Source of the DNA: Acidobacteriota bacterium
GTDB taxonomy: Bacteria; Acidobacteriota; Terriglobia; Terriglobales; Acidobacteriaceae
Direction of reading: 5' to 3'
Length of the DNA: 64,000 nucleotides
Assembly: GCA_023410055.1 (NCBI GenBank)
Contig: JAEYQK010000064.1
Span: 1 to 64,000, forward strand
A program made the translations under genes and the position numbers. The notes under the pieces were generated by a model. The model had not been told where the DNA came from. It ran no database searches and saw only the letters and a program-made list of their open reading frames with translations. This document shows, piece by piece, positions 25,467 through 34,222 of this stretch; the stretch's first letter is position 1; every line of letters starts with the position of its first letter.

Positions 25467-27575
25467 CTACGCGAGTCCTATCCGCGTGATGAACATGTCA
25501 ATCAGCTTGATCCCGATGAACGGGACCACGATTCCGCCCAAGCCGTAAACGAGCAGATTGTCTCTCAACAACTTCGCCGCACCCAAGGGGCGGTATCTCA
25601 CGCCACGTAGTGCGAGCGGAATCAGGGCGATGATAATCACCGCGTTGAAGATCACAGCGGAGAGAATCGCTGATTGCGGAGTCTGCAGGTGCATGATGTT
25701 CAACGCATTGAGTACTGGGAACGTGCCCGCAAACATTGCGGGGATGATGGCGAAATACTTCGCGACATCGTTGGCGATTGAGAACGTCGTGAGTGACCCA
25801 CGAGTCATTAGCAATTGTTTGCCGATTTCTACCACCTCGATCAGCTTCGTCGGGTTCGAATCGAGGTCCACCATGTTTCCGGCTTCCTTTGCCGCCTGCG
25901 TCCCTGTGTTCATGGCTACACCGACATCCGCTTGCGCCAGGGCGGGTGCATCGTTGGTTCCGTCCCCCGTCATCGCGACGAGTTTGCCCTGCGCCTGTTC
26001 CTTGCGGATAAGGTCCATCTTGTCCTTCGGTGTGGCCTGCGCCAGGAAATCATCGACACCGGCTTCGCGGGCGATGGCTGCAGCGGTTAACGGATTATCG
26101 CCTGTGATCATGATCGTCCTAATACCCATGGCACGAAGGTGCGCGAACCGCTCGCTGATGCCACCTTTCACGATGTCTTTGAGTTCAATCACGCCTAAAG
26201 CTCCACGAGACCGCTCCGCAACGACTAGCGGCGTGCCGCCGGTTCGAGCAATCTGCTCGACTTTTGCTTTCACTTCAATCGGGAGCCTCGAACCGTTCGC
26301 CTCCACGTATCTCTCTATTGCATCCACCGCGCCCTTACGAATTTGAAAACCGTTCAGATTCACACCCGACATGCGGGTCTGAGCCGTAAAGGGCACAAAT
26401 TCTGCTTCGTGACTGCTCAACTCGCGGCCGCGCAATCCATGCTTTTCTTTCGCGAGAACAACGATGGAGCGGCCCTCCGGAGTTTCATCGGGAAGCGATG
26501 ACAGTTGCGCCGCACTGGCCATCTCCTCAGCAGTGACTCCGGGTGCAGGCACGAACTCAACGGCCTGGCGATTACCGAGCGTGATGGTTCCAGTCTTGTC
26601 GAGCAACAGAGTGTTGACATCACCTGCCGCTTCAACAGCGCGCCCCGACATGGCCAAGACGTTATGCTGAATGAGTCGATCCATACCCGCAATGCCAATC
26701 GCGGAGAGCAGCCCGCCGATTGTGGTTGGAATCAGGCACACCAGCAGCGACACGAGGACGAAAACCGTCTGCGGTGATCCCGAGTAAATTGCAAAGGGCT
26801 GAAGCGTAACCACCGCCAACAGGAAGACGACCGTCAAACCCGCCAGCAGGATGTTCAACGCGATCTCGTTCGGTGTCTTCTGCCGTTCCGCGCCTTCAAC
26901 CAGAGCGATCATGCGATCCAGGAAGGTTTCGCCAGGATTGGAGGTGATGCGCACCTTGATTTGGTCGGAAAGCACGCGGGTGCCACCCGTAACCGCCGAC
27001 CGGTCGCCACCCGACTCGCGAATGACAGGAGCCGATTCTCCGGTGATAGCCGATTCGTCAACCGATGCGACGCCCTCGACAATCTCACCGTCGCCGGGGA
27101 TCAGTTCTCCTGCCGAGACGAGCACAAGATCGCCCGTTCGCAATTTGGAGCCAGGTACTTTCTCGGCTCCGCCATCGGGCAGAAGGCGATTCGCCATCGT
27201 TTCAGCTCGGGCCCTGCGAAGAGAATCGGCCTGCGCCTTGCCACGCCCCTCGGCCATGGCCTCAGCGAAATTGGCGAACAACACGGTGAACCACAACCAA
27301 AGCGTGATCTGCACATTGAAGACAAACTGCGTTCGTCCCTTGAACAAGAGCACGGTGGTGATCACGCTACCGACTTCCACCACGAACATAACGGGGTTGC
27401 CCATCATGTGACGTGGGTTCAGCTTCAGGAACGAATCCAGGATCGCACGACGGACGATCTTCCATTCCCACACTTTTTTGGACTTAGGCTTCGGGAACTG
27501 TGTTTCAGCTCTCGGCCCCAAGTCAGCTTTTCGAACTGTCTGCGAAATTGGTCTATCTTTCACATTTGTTGCCAT
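25467..27575 (-). CDS. kdpB: K+-transporting ATPase subunit B
   Basis: P-type ATPase catalytic subunit, 702 residues from ATG 27575. That start follows GAGG, whereas the TTG at 27602 has no such site. Visible: TGES actuator loop (AITGESAPVI), phosphorylated aspartate in LLLDKTGTITLGN, KGAVDAI in the nucleotide domain, MTGDGTNDAPALAQADVG, and the membrane segments. It hydrolyses ATP to drive K+ uptake through KdpA. It lies between kdpA and kdpC in the operon. Confidence 0.97.
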   Translation of the reverse strand: MATNVKDRPISQTVRKADLGPRAETQFPKPKSKKVWEWKIVRRAILDSFLKLNPRHMMGNPVMFVVEVGSVITTVLLFKGRTQFVFNVQITLWLWFTVLFANFAEAMAEGRGKAQADSLRRARAETMANRLLPDGGAEKVPGSKLRTGDLVLVSAGELIPGDGEIVEGVASVDESAITGESAPVIRESGGDRSAVTGGTRVLSDQIKVRITSNPGETFLDRMIALVEGAERQKTPNEIALNILLAGLTVVFLLAVVTLQPFAIYSGSPQTVFVLVSLLVCLIPTTIGGLLSAIGIAGMDRLIQHNVLAMSGRAVEAAGDVNTLLLDKTGTITLGNRQAVEFVPAPGVTAEEMASAAQLSSLPDETPEGRSIVVLAKEKHGLRGRELSSHEAEFVPFTAQTRMSGVNLNGFQIRKGAVDAIERYVEANGSRLPIEVKAKVEQIARTGGTPLVVAERSRGALGVIELKDIVKGGISERFAHLRAMGIRTIMITGDNPLTAAAIAREAGVDDFLAQATPKDKMDLIRKEQAQGKLVAMTGDGTNDAPALAQADVGVAMNTGTQAAKEAGNMVDLDSNPTKLIEVVEIGKQLLMTRGSLTTFSIANDVAKYFAIIPAMFAGTFPVLNALNIMHLQTPQSAILSAVIFNAVIIIALIPLALRGVRYRPLGAAKLLRDNLLVYGLGGIVVPFIGIKLIDMFITRIGLA

Positions 27576-27605
27576 AGTGCGAACCTCAGAACTGGGCGTC
27601 AACCC

Positions 27606-29408
27606 TCATGCGAATACCTTGCCTGCCGACATCAATAGGTGCTCGAGAATCGGCCCCAGGCTCAACGCTGGAAAGAACGTCAGCGCGCCGACAATAACGA
27701 TCGTGCCCAGCAGCAGCGTACTGAACAGCGGTGTTGTCACCGGGAACGTACCGAGCGACGGCGGCACCACTTTCTTGCGAGCCAGACTGCCCGCAATAGC
27801 AAGCATCGGAATGATCATCAAGAAACGGCCGACCAACATCGTGAACGCACCTGCAAGGTTGTACCAAGGCGTGTTTGTGGTCAGCCCGGCGAAGGCTGAG
27901 CCGTTATTTCCTGCTTGCGACGTGAACGCGTACAAGATTTCGCTGAGCCCGTGCGGGCCGGGGTTTAGGATGCTGGACGTACCGAAGCCTTTTACTGTCG
28001 AGATAGCTGCGAAGGTCAGGATCACCAGCGGGAACACGAGAGTGACCAGCATCGCCATCTTTACGTCATACGCTTCGATCTTCTTGCCCAGATACTCGGG
28101 TGTGCGCCCAACCATGAGCCCGGCGATGAAGACTGCCAGAATCACATAGATCAGAATCCCGTACATCCCGGAACCGACTCCACCGAAGATGACTTCGCTC
28201 AGCATGATGTTGGCGAGCGGAACCAAGCCTCCCATGGGCGTGAACGAATCGTGCCATCCATTGATGGCTCCGCAGCTTGCATCCGTGGTGACCGTGGCCC
28301 ACAAAGCCGTGTTCGCGATACCAAAACGGACTTCCTTGCCTTCCATGTTGCCGCCGGGTTGCGATGCTGCAGCGTGTTGGTCCACGGTCGCAGGGAATAA
28401 CACGTTGCCTTTGGCCTCAGCTCTGTAAGCTACGATCACGCCGGCGAGGAACAGAACGGCCATTGTTCCCCACACCGCCCACCCGTGGCGCTGTGAACCG
28501 GTCATCCTTCCCAGCGTGTAGGTCAGGCCAGAGCCGAGTGAAAAGATCGCAACTAACTCGATGAGATTGCTGAGTGGAGTCGGGTTTTCGTAGGGATGCG
28601 CGCTGTTCGCGTTGAAGAACCCACCGCCATTCGTGCCCAGCTCTTTGATGATCTCTTGCGACGCTACCGGCCCCTGCGCAATCGTCTGAGTTGTAATGGT
28701 GTCCATCAGCTGTTTGCCGTCAGACCCAAGTACTGGCTTTCCGTTCGCGTCCACCTTCGGGACCTGCATGGGCTCAATGAGCTTTACCGTATCGTAGGGC
28801 TTCAGGTTCTGCGGCACTCCTTGCCACACCAGCGCAAGCCCGCCCACGATGCAAAGCGGCACCAATATCCAGAGCGTGCACCGGACTAGATCAACCCAGA
28901 AATTTCCGATCGTTTCCTTTTCACGCCTTGCGATGCCGCGGATGAAGGCGATCGCCAGCACAATGCCCACGGCCGCAGACATGAAGTTGTGATACGCAAG
29001 ACCCGCCATCTGAGTGAGATAACTCATCGTGGTCTCGCCGCTATAGTTCTGCCAATTGGTGTTCGTAGCGAAGGACGCTGCAGTGTTGAAAGCTAGCGCC
29101 GCGGGCACCCTTCCAAGCTTCTGCGGATTGAATGGCAAGTGGCCTTGAGCCAACTCGAACACGTACAGCAGCAACATTGAGACGGCGCTGAATAGCAACA
29201 TCGATACGGCGTATTCTTTCCAGCCCATTTCGCGCTGTTCATCTACACCCGTCAGGCGATACAGTAGCCGTTCAACAGGACGCAGCACCGGGTCCAAGAA
29301 AGTCCGCTCACGGTTGAAAACGCGTGTCATGAAGATACCCAGCGGTTTAGTCACTGCCAGAACCAGCAGAAAGAAAACAGCAATTTGGAACCAGCCGTTA
29401 GCAGTCAT
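27606..29408 (-). CDS. kdpA: K+-transporting ATPase subunit A
   Basis: A 600-residue multi-spanning membrane protein that selects and conducts K+. KdpA hallmarks include FNTAASFATNTNWQNYSGE (first selectivity loop), EIIKELGTNGGGFFNANSAHPYENP, NTALWATVTTDASCGAINGW and AFTSQAGNNGSAFAG, one for each of the four pore loops. About 40 residues longer than the E. coli protein, largely in loops. It follows kdpF with a 1-bp gap. Confidence 0.97.
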   Translation of the reverse strand: MTANGWFQIAVFFLLVLAVTKPLGIFMTRVFNRERTFLDPVLRPVERLLYRLTGVDEQREMGWKEYAVSMLLFSAVSMLLLYVFELAQGHLPFNPQKLGRVPAALAFNTAASFATNTNWQNYSGETTMSYLTQMAGLAYHNFMSAAVGIVLAIAFIRGIARREKETIGNFWVDLVRCTLWILVPLCIVGGLALVWQGVPQNLKPYDTVKLIEPMQVPKVDANGKPVLGSDGKQLMDTITTQTIAQGPVASQEIIKELGTNGGGFFNANSAHPYENPTPLSNLIELVAIFSLGSGLTYTLGRMTGSQRHGWAVWGTMAVLFLAGVIVAYRAEAKGNVLFPATVDQHAAASQPGGNMEGKEVRFGIANTALWATVTTDASCGAINGWHDSFTPMGGLVPLANIMLSEVIFGGVGSGMYGILIYVILAVFIAGLMVGRTPEYLGKKIEAYDVKMAMLVTLVFPLVILTFAAISTVKGFGTSSILNPGPHGLSEILYAFTSQAGNNGSAFAGLTTNTPWYNLAGAFTMLVGRFLMIIPMLAIAGSLARKKVVPPSLGTFPVTTPLFSTLLLGTIVIVGALTFFPALSLGPILEHLLMSAGKVFA

Positions 29409-29409
29409 A

Positions 29410-29499
29410 TCAGAACTTCTCCGGTCTCAGCATTGCGTAGATCAAATACACAAACAGCAGAACGGTGACTGAAAGGACGACGAGAGATTCGGCATTCAT
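29410..29499 (-). CDS. kdpF: KdpF small stabilising subunit
   Basis: A 29-residue frame with one hydrophobic helix, SLVVLSVTVLLFVYLIYAML, ending RPEKF, the layout of KdpF, which stabilises the KdpABC complex. ATG at 29499 follows GGGAGGCCC. It sits directly before kdpA as in other kdpFABC operons. Confidence 0.85.
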   Translation of the reverse strand: MNAESLVVLSVTVLLFVYLIYAMLRPEKF

Positions 29500-29509
29500 T
29501 CGGGCCTCC

Positions 29510-29596
29510 CTACTTCACTCGATCGCAGAATTGGACGTAGCCGATTGCTATGACAAAGAACGCGATTGTCGCCGCTACGAAAACTAGATCTTGCAT
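29510..29596 (-). CDS. Kdp-associated single-helix small protein
   Basis: A 28-residue frame: one membrane helix (LVFVAATIAFFVIAIGYV) then QFCDRVK. It starts with ATG behind GGAG and lies 10 bp upstream of kdpF. Similar tiny proteins with a C-D-R tail often precede kdp genes (from memory), but have no defined role. Confidence 0.6.
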   Translation of the reverse strand: MQDLVFVAATIAFFVIAIGYVQFCDRVK

Positions 29597-29662
29597 AACG
29601 AAGCTCCTTAAACAGTCCCGTTCATCTCCAGGAACGTTTGCATTTGCAGCCGCTGTCGCAGC

Positions 29663-29884
29663 TTAGGCACGCGATTCAAATCCACGAAAAGAGAACAGCA
29701 ACAGCAGTATCACCCAGTTGTATTTCCAAACGCCGTATCCCGCTTGTTTCACTTCGTACTCCCGAATCGAGTAGTCGATCAATTCACGCTCCACTCTGAT
29801 TGGATACTGGTCGGCATTGTCGTTGTATGAGCAATCCATTAAAAAACCGTAGTCGTCCGAAATCCCTCTGTATGTCCTGTTCAC
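29663..29884 (-). CDS. Hypothetical small protein in the kdp operon
   Basis: A 73-residue frame from GTG, overlapping the previous gene's stop. It holds acidic and tyrosine-rich N-terminal sequence and a short hydrophobic stretch (WVILLLLFSF) near the C-terminus. No family recognised. It lies between a small membrane protein and the kdpF block. It may be non-coding; there is no strong ribosome site. Confidence 0.3.
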   Translation of the reverse strand: MNRTYRGISDDYGFLMDCSYNDNADQYPIRVERELIDYSIREYEVKQAGYGVWKYNWVILLLLFSFRGFESRA

Positions 29885-30087
29885 TTCGCTCGGCGAAACG
29901 ACAACTCTGGAACCTCAGCGGCACCGGCACTGGAGTTGTCCCATTCTTCATCCTTAACGGAGGCACGCAATATGTGCACGACATAGCACTTCTCGCTGGG
30001 GCAGTCCCTGCAAAGCGCGACCAAGGCGTAAAGCATGAAGGCTACGGCCGCTGCACCGATTACGACGATGAAACCAATGGGTGTCAT
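29881..30087 (-). CDS. Hypothetical small membrane protein
   Basis: A 68-residue frame from ATG 30087, preceded by GAGG eight bases upstream. It has an N-terminal membrane helix (PIGFIVVIGAAAVAFMLYALVAL) then CRDCPSEKC, a close cysteine cluster, and a soluble tail. Not recognised. Its position between kdpE and kdpF suggests a part in K+ transport regulation or assembly, without direct evidence. Confidence 0.5.
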   Translation of the reverse strand: MTPIGFIVVIGAAAVAFMLYALVALCRDCPSEKCYVVHILRASVKDEEWDNSSAGAAEVPELSFRRAK

Positions 30088-30137
30088 AAACCAACCTCGG
30101 GGCCTTCTCTCCCCCAAAACGATTGGACAAGAACCGG

Positions 30138-30166
30138 CCTTAAGTTCGTATGAACGATTCCTTAAG
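30138..30166 (-). promoter_or_regulatory. Candidate KdpE operator: two CCTTAAG repeats 22 bp apart
   Basis: CCTTAAG occurs at 30138-30144 and again at 30160-30166, a 22-bp period, about two helical turns, as expected for an OmpR-family regulator dimer. The site lies between kdpE and the start of the kdp structural genes. The assignment to KdpE is inference. Confidence 0.35.
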
Positions 30167-30249
30167 AAACCATTAACGTTTCGGGGCAGCGATTCGAAGT
30201 CGAAAGGAGCGTCAGTAGAAGAAAGGTATAGGTGTGGGAAGAAGATTAG

Positions 30250-30978
30250 CTAGTCGCCTGGCTCGAAACGGTAGCCGACCCACGGCTCCGTGATGATGTA
30301 ACGGACTGAACCGTCTTCAGGTTCAAGCTTCTTTCGCAAGTGCGTTACGAATACTCTTAGGTGGTCCGCTTGGGCTGTGGGAGTATCTCCCCAAACGGCA
30401 GTGAGCAACCTGCGGTGCGTTATCACTTTATTCGGGTGCTGCGCCCAGTACACTACAAGGTCAAATTCTTTCGGGCTGAGATGCACTTCGCACCCCCTAA
30501 CGACTATTTGCCGTGTTTCCAGATCGATAGAGAAATCGCCGATCTCGATCTTGGTTACCTCACGAGAGGGCGGGTTCATGCCGGCTCGACGCAACATGGC
30601 ACGGACACGGGCCAACAATTCGTTCGGAGCAAAAGGCTTTGTAACATAATCGTCCGCTCCTGCATCGAGCGCTTCGATCTTGCTTTTTTCTTCTCCACGC
30701 ACCGAGAGCACAATGATCGGAATCGTCGATTTCGTGCGTACGCGCTGACAGAGTTCCAACCCTTCCATGTTGGGCATTGCCAAATCGGTGATGATAAGAT
30801 CCGGCGCCCAATTCCTCATGACTTCCAGCGCCTCATCGCCGTCTGAGGCCGTGTGAATGCTGTAGCCCTGACTCGCAAGAGTGGTGCGCAGTACGCGCGT
30901 GATCTGCGGTTCGTCGTCAACAACTAATATCCGCTGCCGCTCGGAAAGAGGTACTTCACGGGAAACCGTGCTGTTCAT
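30250..30978 (-). CDS. kdpE: Response regulator KdpE
   Basis: A 242-residue OmpR-family regulator. The receiver has RILVVDDEPQ, phospho-acceptor D in LIITDLAMPN, SVRGEEKSKIEALDAGADDYVTKPF with conserved K, then the winged-helix domain (LSPKEFDLVVYWAQHPNKVITHRRLL, VFVTHLRKKLEPE, TEPWVGYRF), typical of KdpE. It should activate kdpFABC at low K+. ATG 30978 overlaps the upstream kdpD stop (ATGA); the longer frame lies inside kdpD and is not used. Confidence 0.93.
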   Translation of the reverse strand: MNSTVSREVPLSERQRILVVDDEPQITRVLRTTLASQGYSIHTASDGDEALEVMRNWAPDLIITDLAMPNMEGLELCQRVRTKSTIPIIVLSVRGEEKSKIEALDAGADDYVTKPFAPNELLARVRAMLRRAGMNPPSREVTKIEIGDFSIDLETRQIVVRGCEVHLSPKEFDLVVYWAQHPNKVITHRRLLTAVWGDTPTAQADHLRVFVTHLRKKLEPEDGSVRYIITEPWVGYRFEPGD

Positions 30979-32105
30979 CTCACACCCTGCGTCACGATAT
31001 GGATATCGACCGGAGGCGCATCTCGTAAAAACTTGTGAATGGCCGACCAGTAAAGGTACTTCTTCCACCCCGTCAAAGCTGACCGCCCGAAGATGACTTG
31101 AGTGATGTGTTTCTCACGAACGATCTTGGCCATCTCCTCAGACACATTCTTGCCTTTCACCCTTAGAATCTTGCACCCAAGGTTCTCCGCAAACCGAATG
31201 TTGTCAGAGAGCGTCCGCTTGTTTTCAGGAGTATCGTCCGCACCGACATCGATATACACCACAAAAAGCTCTCCGCCGACCCTCTCTGCTATGTGCGCTC
31301 CCCGGGCGATCAGATACTGCGCCGCTGGGTTCGAACTAATCCCGACTGCGATTCGTTCCGCAATCGGAGCTCGTTGCTCAATGTGTTCTTTTTCGAGATA
31401 GGCCTCCAGACCGCGATCGACGACTTGCCCGACCTGTCGCAGAGCAAGTTCACGCAATGCAATCAGATTGCCTGGACGAAAGAAATGCGACAGGGCTCGT
31501 TCAGCGCGCTCTACGGGGTAGATGTCGCCCCTGCGCATTCTGGTCTGCAGTGCTTCGGGTGTCAAGTCGGCAAGCACAATCTCGTCCACCCGCTGCATTA
31601 CCAGGTCTGGGACCGTTTCACGCACCACAACTCCCGTGATCCTCTGCACGAGCGGATTCACGCTTTCGATGTGCTGCACATTCATCGTCGATATAACGTC
31701 GATCTTGGCATCGAGCAATTGCATGACGTCTTCATGTCGCTTCACATGCTTGCTGCCGTCAACGTTCGTGTGCGCCAGTTCATCGATCAGAGCGACAGAT
31801 GGGTGGCGGTCGAGGATGGCATCGACGTCCATTTCCTCGAACATCGTGCCTTTGTAGCTGAGGTTCTTCCGAGGAACGATTTCGAGACGAGAAGCGAGTT
31901 GTGCAATGGCGGGGCGTCCGTGCGTTTCGACGACACCGATAACGATATCCTCACCGCGACTGTGCCGCCGAATGCCCTCACTGAGCATGTTGTAGGTCTT
32001 GCCGACACCCGGAGCATAACCAAGGAAGAGCTTGAAAGTGCCCCTCTTCTTTGTCGGTGCGGCCTCTTCCAGCCATTGCTCGGGTGTCTTCGTCGTCACG
32101 GCCAT
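30975..32105 (-). CDS. kdpD: KdpD N-terminal half only (KdpD + Usp domains)
   Basis: About 376 residues from ATG 32105. Residues ~20-230 form the KdpD domain with Walker A GYAPGVGKT and Walker B-like ALIDELAHTN; the rest is a universal-stress-protein-like domain ending VDIHIVTQGVR. In full-length KdpD (~900 residues) this is followed by four membrane helices, GAF and a histidine kinase, all missing here. They are supplied by the divergent gene starting at 32154. It is coupled to kdpE by a 4-bp overlap. Free-standing KdpD N-domains are known in some bacteria. TTG at 32117 is an alternative start. Confidence 0.9.
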   Translation of the reverse strand: MAVTTKTPEQWLEEAAPTKKRGTFKLFLGYAPGVGKTYNMLSEGIRRHSRGEDIVIGVVETHGRPAIAQLASRLEIVPRKNLSYKGTMFEEMDVDAILDRHPSVALIDELAHTNVDGSKHVKRHEDVMQLLDAKIDVISTMNVQHIESVNPLVQRITGVVVRETVPDLVMQRVDEIVLADLTPEALQTRMRRGDIYPVERAERALSHFFRPGNLIALRELALRQVGQVVDRGLEAYLEKEHIEQRAPIAERIAVGISSNPAAQYLIARGAHIAERVGGELFVVYIDVGADDTPENKRTLSDNIRFAENLGCKILRVKGKNVSEEMAKIVREKHITQVIFGRSALTGWKKYLYWSAIHKFLRDAPPVDIHIVTQGVR

Positions 32106-32153
32106 ATTCTCACTCAATACCTCATACTTGTCGAATTATGTACAATCTTTCTC

Positions 32154-33596
32154 GTGACACGACTGTTGAAACGTGAGGGGTGGCGCTTTGCAAGCTCGAC
32201 GTTGGTGGTCGTGATCATTACCTATGCCTATCGGAAGCTTCTCCACGTCAACCCCACAACAGTCGGTTTCACGTTTTTGTTAGCTGTGTTGATCGTCTCG
32301 GCGTCATGCGGACTGCGATACGCCGTCTTCACAGCTCTGCTCTCCACTTTTGCTTACAACTACTTCTTCCTGCCGCCAGTCGGTCACGTAACGATTGCAG
32401 ATCCGCAAAACTGGATTGCCCTTGCAGCCTTTCTAGTCACCGCCGTCATCGCCAGCGAACTGTCAGACCGCGCAAGGCGTGAAGCGCTTAATGCAAACCA
32501 CCGCCGCCGTGAGGTCGAGCGCCTCTACTCCTTCAGCCAGCAACTGCTAGCGATTGATAACATACTCGAACTCCTAAATGCCATTCCGCGCCAGATCGTC
32601 CAGACGTTCGGAGCGACAGCATCGGGGATATTTTTGAGCAATCGTGCAAAGACCTACTATTCCGATCTTGCTGCCCAAGGACTGGTACGGCATGACGACC
32701 TGCAGGCTACGGCTGGACGCGGTGAACCAGCTTCCGACGAGGCCGCAGGGACTCATTTCGCACCGCTGAGACTCGGAGCGAGAAGTGTAGGTTCGGTGGG
32801 AGTTGTGGGCGGATTCTTCTCCGGGGAGGTCCTCGAGGCCATCGGAAGCCTGATCGCAATTGCGGTAGAACGGGCCGACGCAATGGAAGAACTCAGCCGC
32901 ACGGAAGCCGCACGCCAGAACGAAAAGCTAAGGACTGCCCTTCTCGACTCGGTAACACACGAATTTAGAACACCGCTTACGTCCATTCTGGCTTCAGCAA
33001 AAGCACTCCTATCGGAGCATCAGTTGGACGAGGATGGCCGTCAAGAGCTGCTGACGGTTATCGATGAGGAGGGCGAACGTTTGAATCGGCTGGTCGGCGA
33101 AGCTGCCGAGATGGCGCAACTCGATGCGCACCAGGTTGAACTGCATCTGCGGCCCAACCACATCCGCGACGCGGTTGACGGAGTTCTGGAAGAGTCGGCC
33201 CGCAACCTGCAAGGGCACCCCATCGAACTGAGCATTCCGGACGGCCTTCCAGATGTCCGCATGGACTTAAAACGAATTCAAGAAGTGCTCGCCCACCTGC
33301 TGGACAACGCCGCCAAGTACTCCCCCGCTGGAACCACGATCCACATCAGCGCCGAAGTGAGAAGTAACAGTCTGGTTACGAGCGTAGCTGACCACGGACC
33401 AGGAATCGACGAATTCGAACAGGGCATGATCTTTGACAAGTTCTATCGAGGTCGCGGCCAGCGTTCTTTGATTCACGGAACGGGCATGGGCCTCGCGATT
33501 GTCAAGGCGATCATCGAGGCTCACCACGGCACAATCGGCGTGACCAGCCAGCTGGGCCACGGATCCGTGTTTTCCTTTTCACTGCCATTGCAGTAG
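32154..33596 (+). CDS. Sensor histidine kinase, C-terminal half of KdpD
   Basis: A 480-residue kinase: DUF4118 four-helix membrane domain (TLVVVIITYAY to FLVTAVIASELS), a GAF-like domain, HisKA with the phosphorylated His in LLDSVTHEFRTPLTSIL, and the ATPase with N box HLLDNAAKYSP, G1 DHGPGID and G2 GTGMGLAIVKAI. It matches the C-terminal half of KdpD, whose N-terminal half is encoded on the opposite strand only ~50 bp away. GTG 32154 is supported by TACAAT seven bases before it, which suggests a leaderless mRNA. The longer open frame back to 31293 is antisense to kdpD and not used. Confidence 0.88.
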   Translation: MTRLLKREGWRFASSTLVVVIITYAYRKLLHVNPTTVGFTFLLAVLIVSASCGLRYAVFTALLSTFAYNYFFLPPVGHVTIADPQNWIALAAFLVTAVIASELSDRARREALNANHRRREVERLYSFSQQLLAIDNILELLNAIPRQIVQTFGATASGIFLSNRAKTYYSDLAAQGLVRHDDLQATAGRGEPASDEAAGTHFAPLRLGARSVGSVGVVGGFFSGEVLEAIGSLIAIAVERADAMEELSRTEAARQNEKLRTALLDSVTHEFRTPLTSILASAKALLSEHQLDEDGRQELLTVIDEEGERLNRLVGEAAEMAQLDAHQVELHLRPNHIRDAVDGVLEESARNLQGHPIELSIPDGLPDVRMDLKRIQEVLAHLLDNAAKYSPAGTTIHISAEVRSNSLVTSVADHGPGIDEFEQGMIFDKFYRGRGQRSLIHGTGMGLAIVKAIIEAHHGTIGVTSQLGHGSVFSFSLPLQ

Positions 33597-33829
33597 CAAC
33601 AGGCAGGGTCAACCGTTCTGAAAGCCTTAACGACTTTTTGATGCCGATCTGCGACATCTCTGCCTCCAGGATGGTGCGGACTTAGCCGAACTTCTCAGCA
33701 GGACTTTCCTTCGGTAGTCGCCCGAGAGATGACCTGACTACACCAGGATTCCCGACGGATGGGTAGGCGTCACCGCCAACGTAATAGGCCGAAGAGGCAA
33801 TATCCGAGAGAACAATCGAGTCCAGCAGC
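33597..33829 (+). other. Leader-like stretch before a permease remnant
   Basis: No gene. The stretch has several short potential hairpins and the piece AGCCGAAC...CAGC followed by TTCGGTAG, faintly like the 3' part of ydaO-type (c-di-AMP) riboswitches that control K+ and amino-acid transporters. The match is too weak to call without covariance search. Confidence 0.25.
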
Positions 33830-33972
33830 ATGTTCGTTCGCGGTGGTGTCTATCGCGTGGTGAAGGAGTGGTGAACGAGGCGATGGGTGGCACGCTGGCG
33901 AAGCTGTCGGTTTCGGCACTGCTGTTCGACTACATCCTGACGGCTCCGATCAGTGCTGTATCTGCCGGACAG
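33830..33972 (+). pseudogene. APC-family permease remnant, frameshifted
   Basis: One frame starts MFVRGGVYRVVKEW and stops; a second, shifted frame continues EAMGGTLAKLSVSALLFDYIL then ISAVSAGQ. Together they read as the first membrane helices of an APC-type amino-acid/K+-linked permease, broken by a frameshift, and similarity ends after SAGQ. The downstream ~250 bp to 34222 hold no recognisable gene. Such permeases sit near kdp in related genomes (from memory). Confidence 0.5.
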
Positions 33973-34222
33973 TTGAAGACCATGAAGATCACGAGCTTTA
34001 TGGTGGTGATCCTGAACGTCTGGTGTCTCGTCACTATTGCGCACAACGGTGCACAGTTTGGAAAACACCGATGCTCGTTTGACGAGGGTCATCAGCGGTC
34101 GAACCCCAAGTGCCGAGTACCGCAGTATCTCGGTCCCTGTAAGTGCCTATCTCCAGGGACAGCGCTCCTCGAAAGAGCGGCAGTGTTGGGGGTACTCCTC
34201 ATGTGCTCTCGCCGGGCAAGCA

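Noticed and set aside
31293..32153. Open plus-strand frame upstream of the kinase, in phase with it
   Set aside because: It is antisense to kdpD across its whole length and its translation looks unlike any protein; the kinase begins at GTG 32154.
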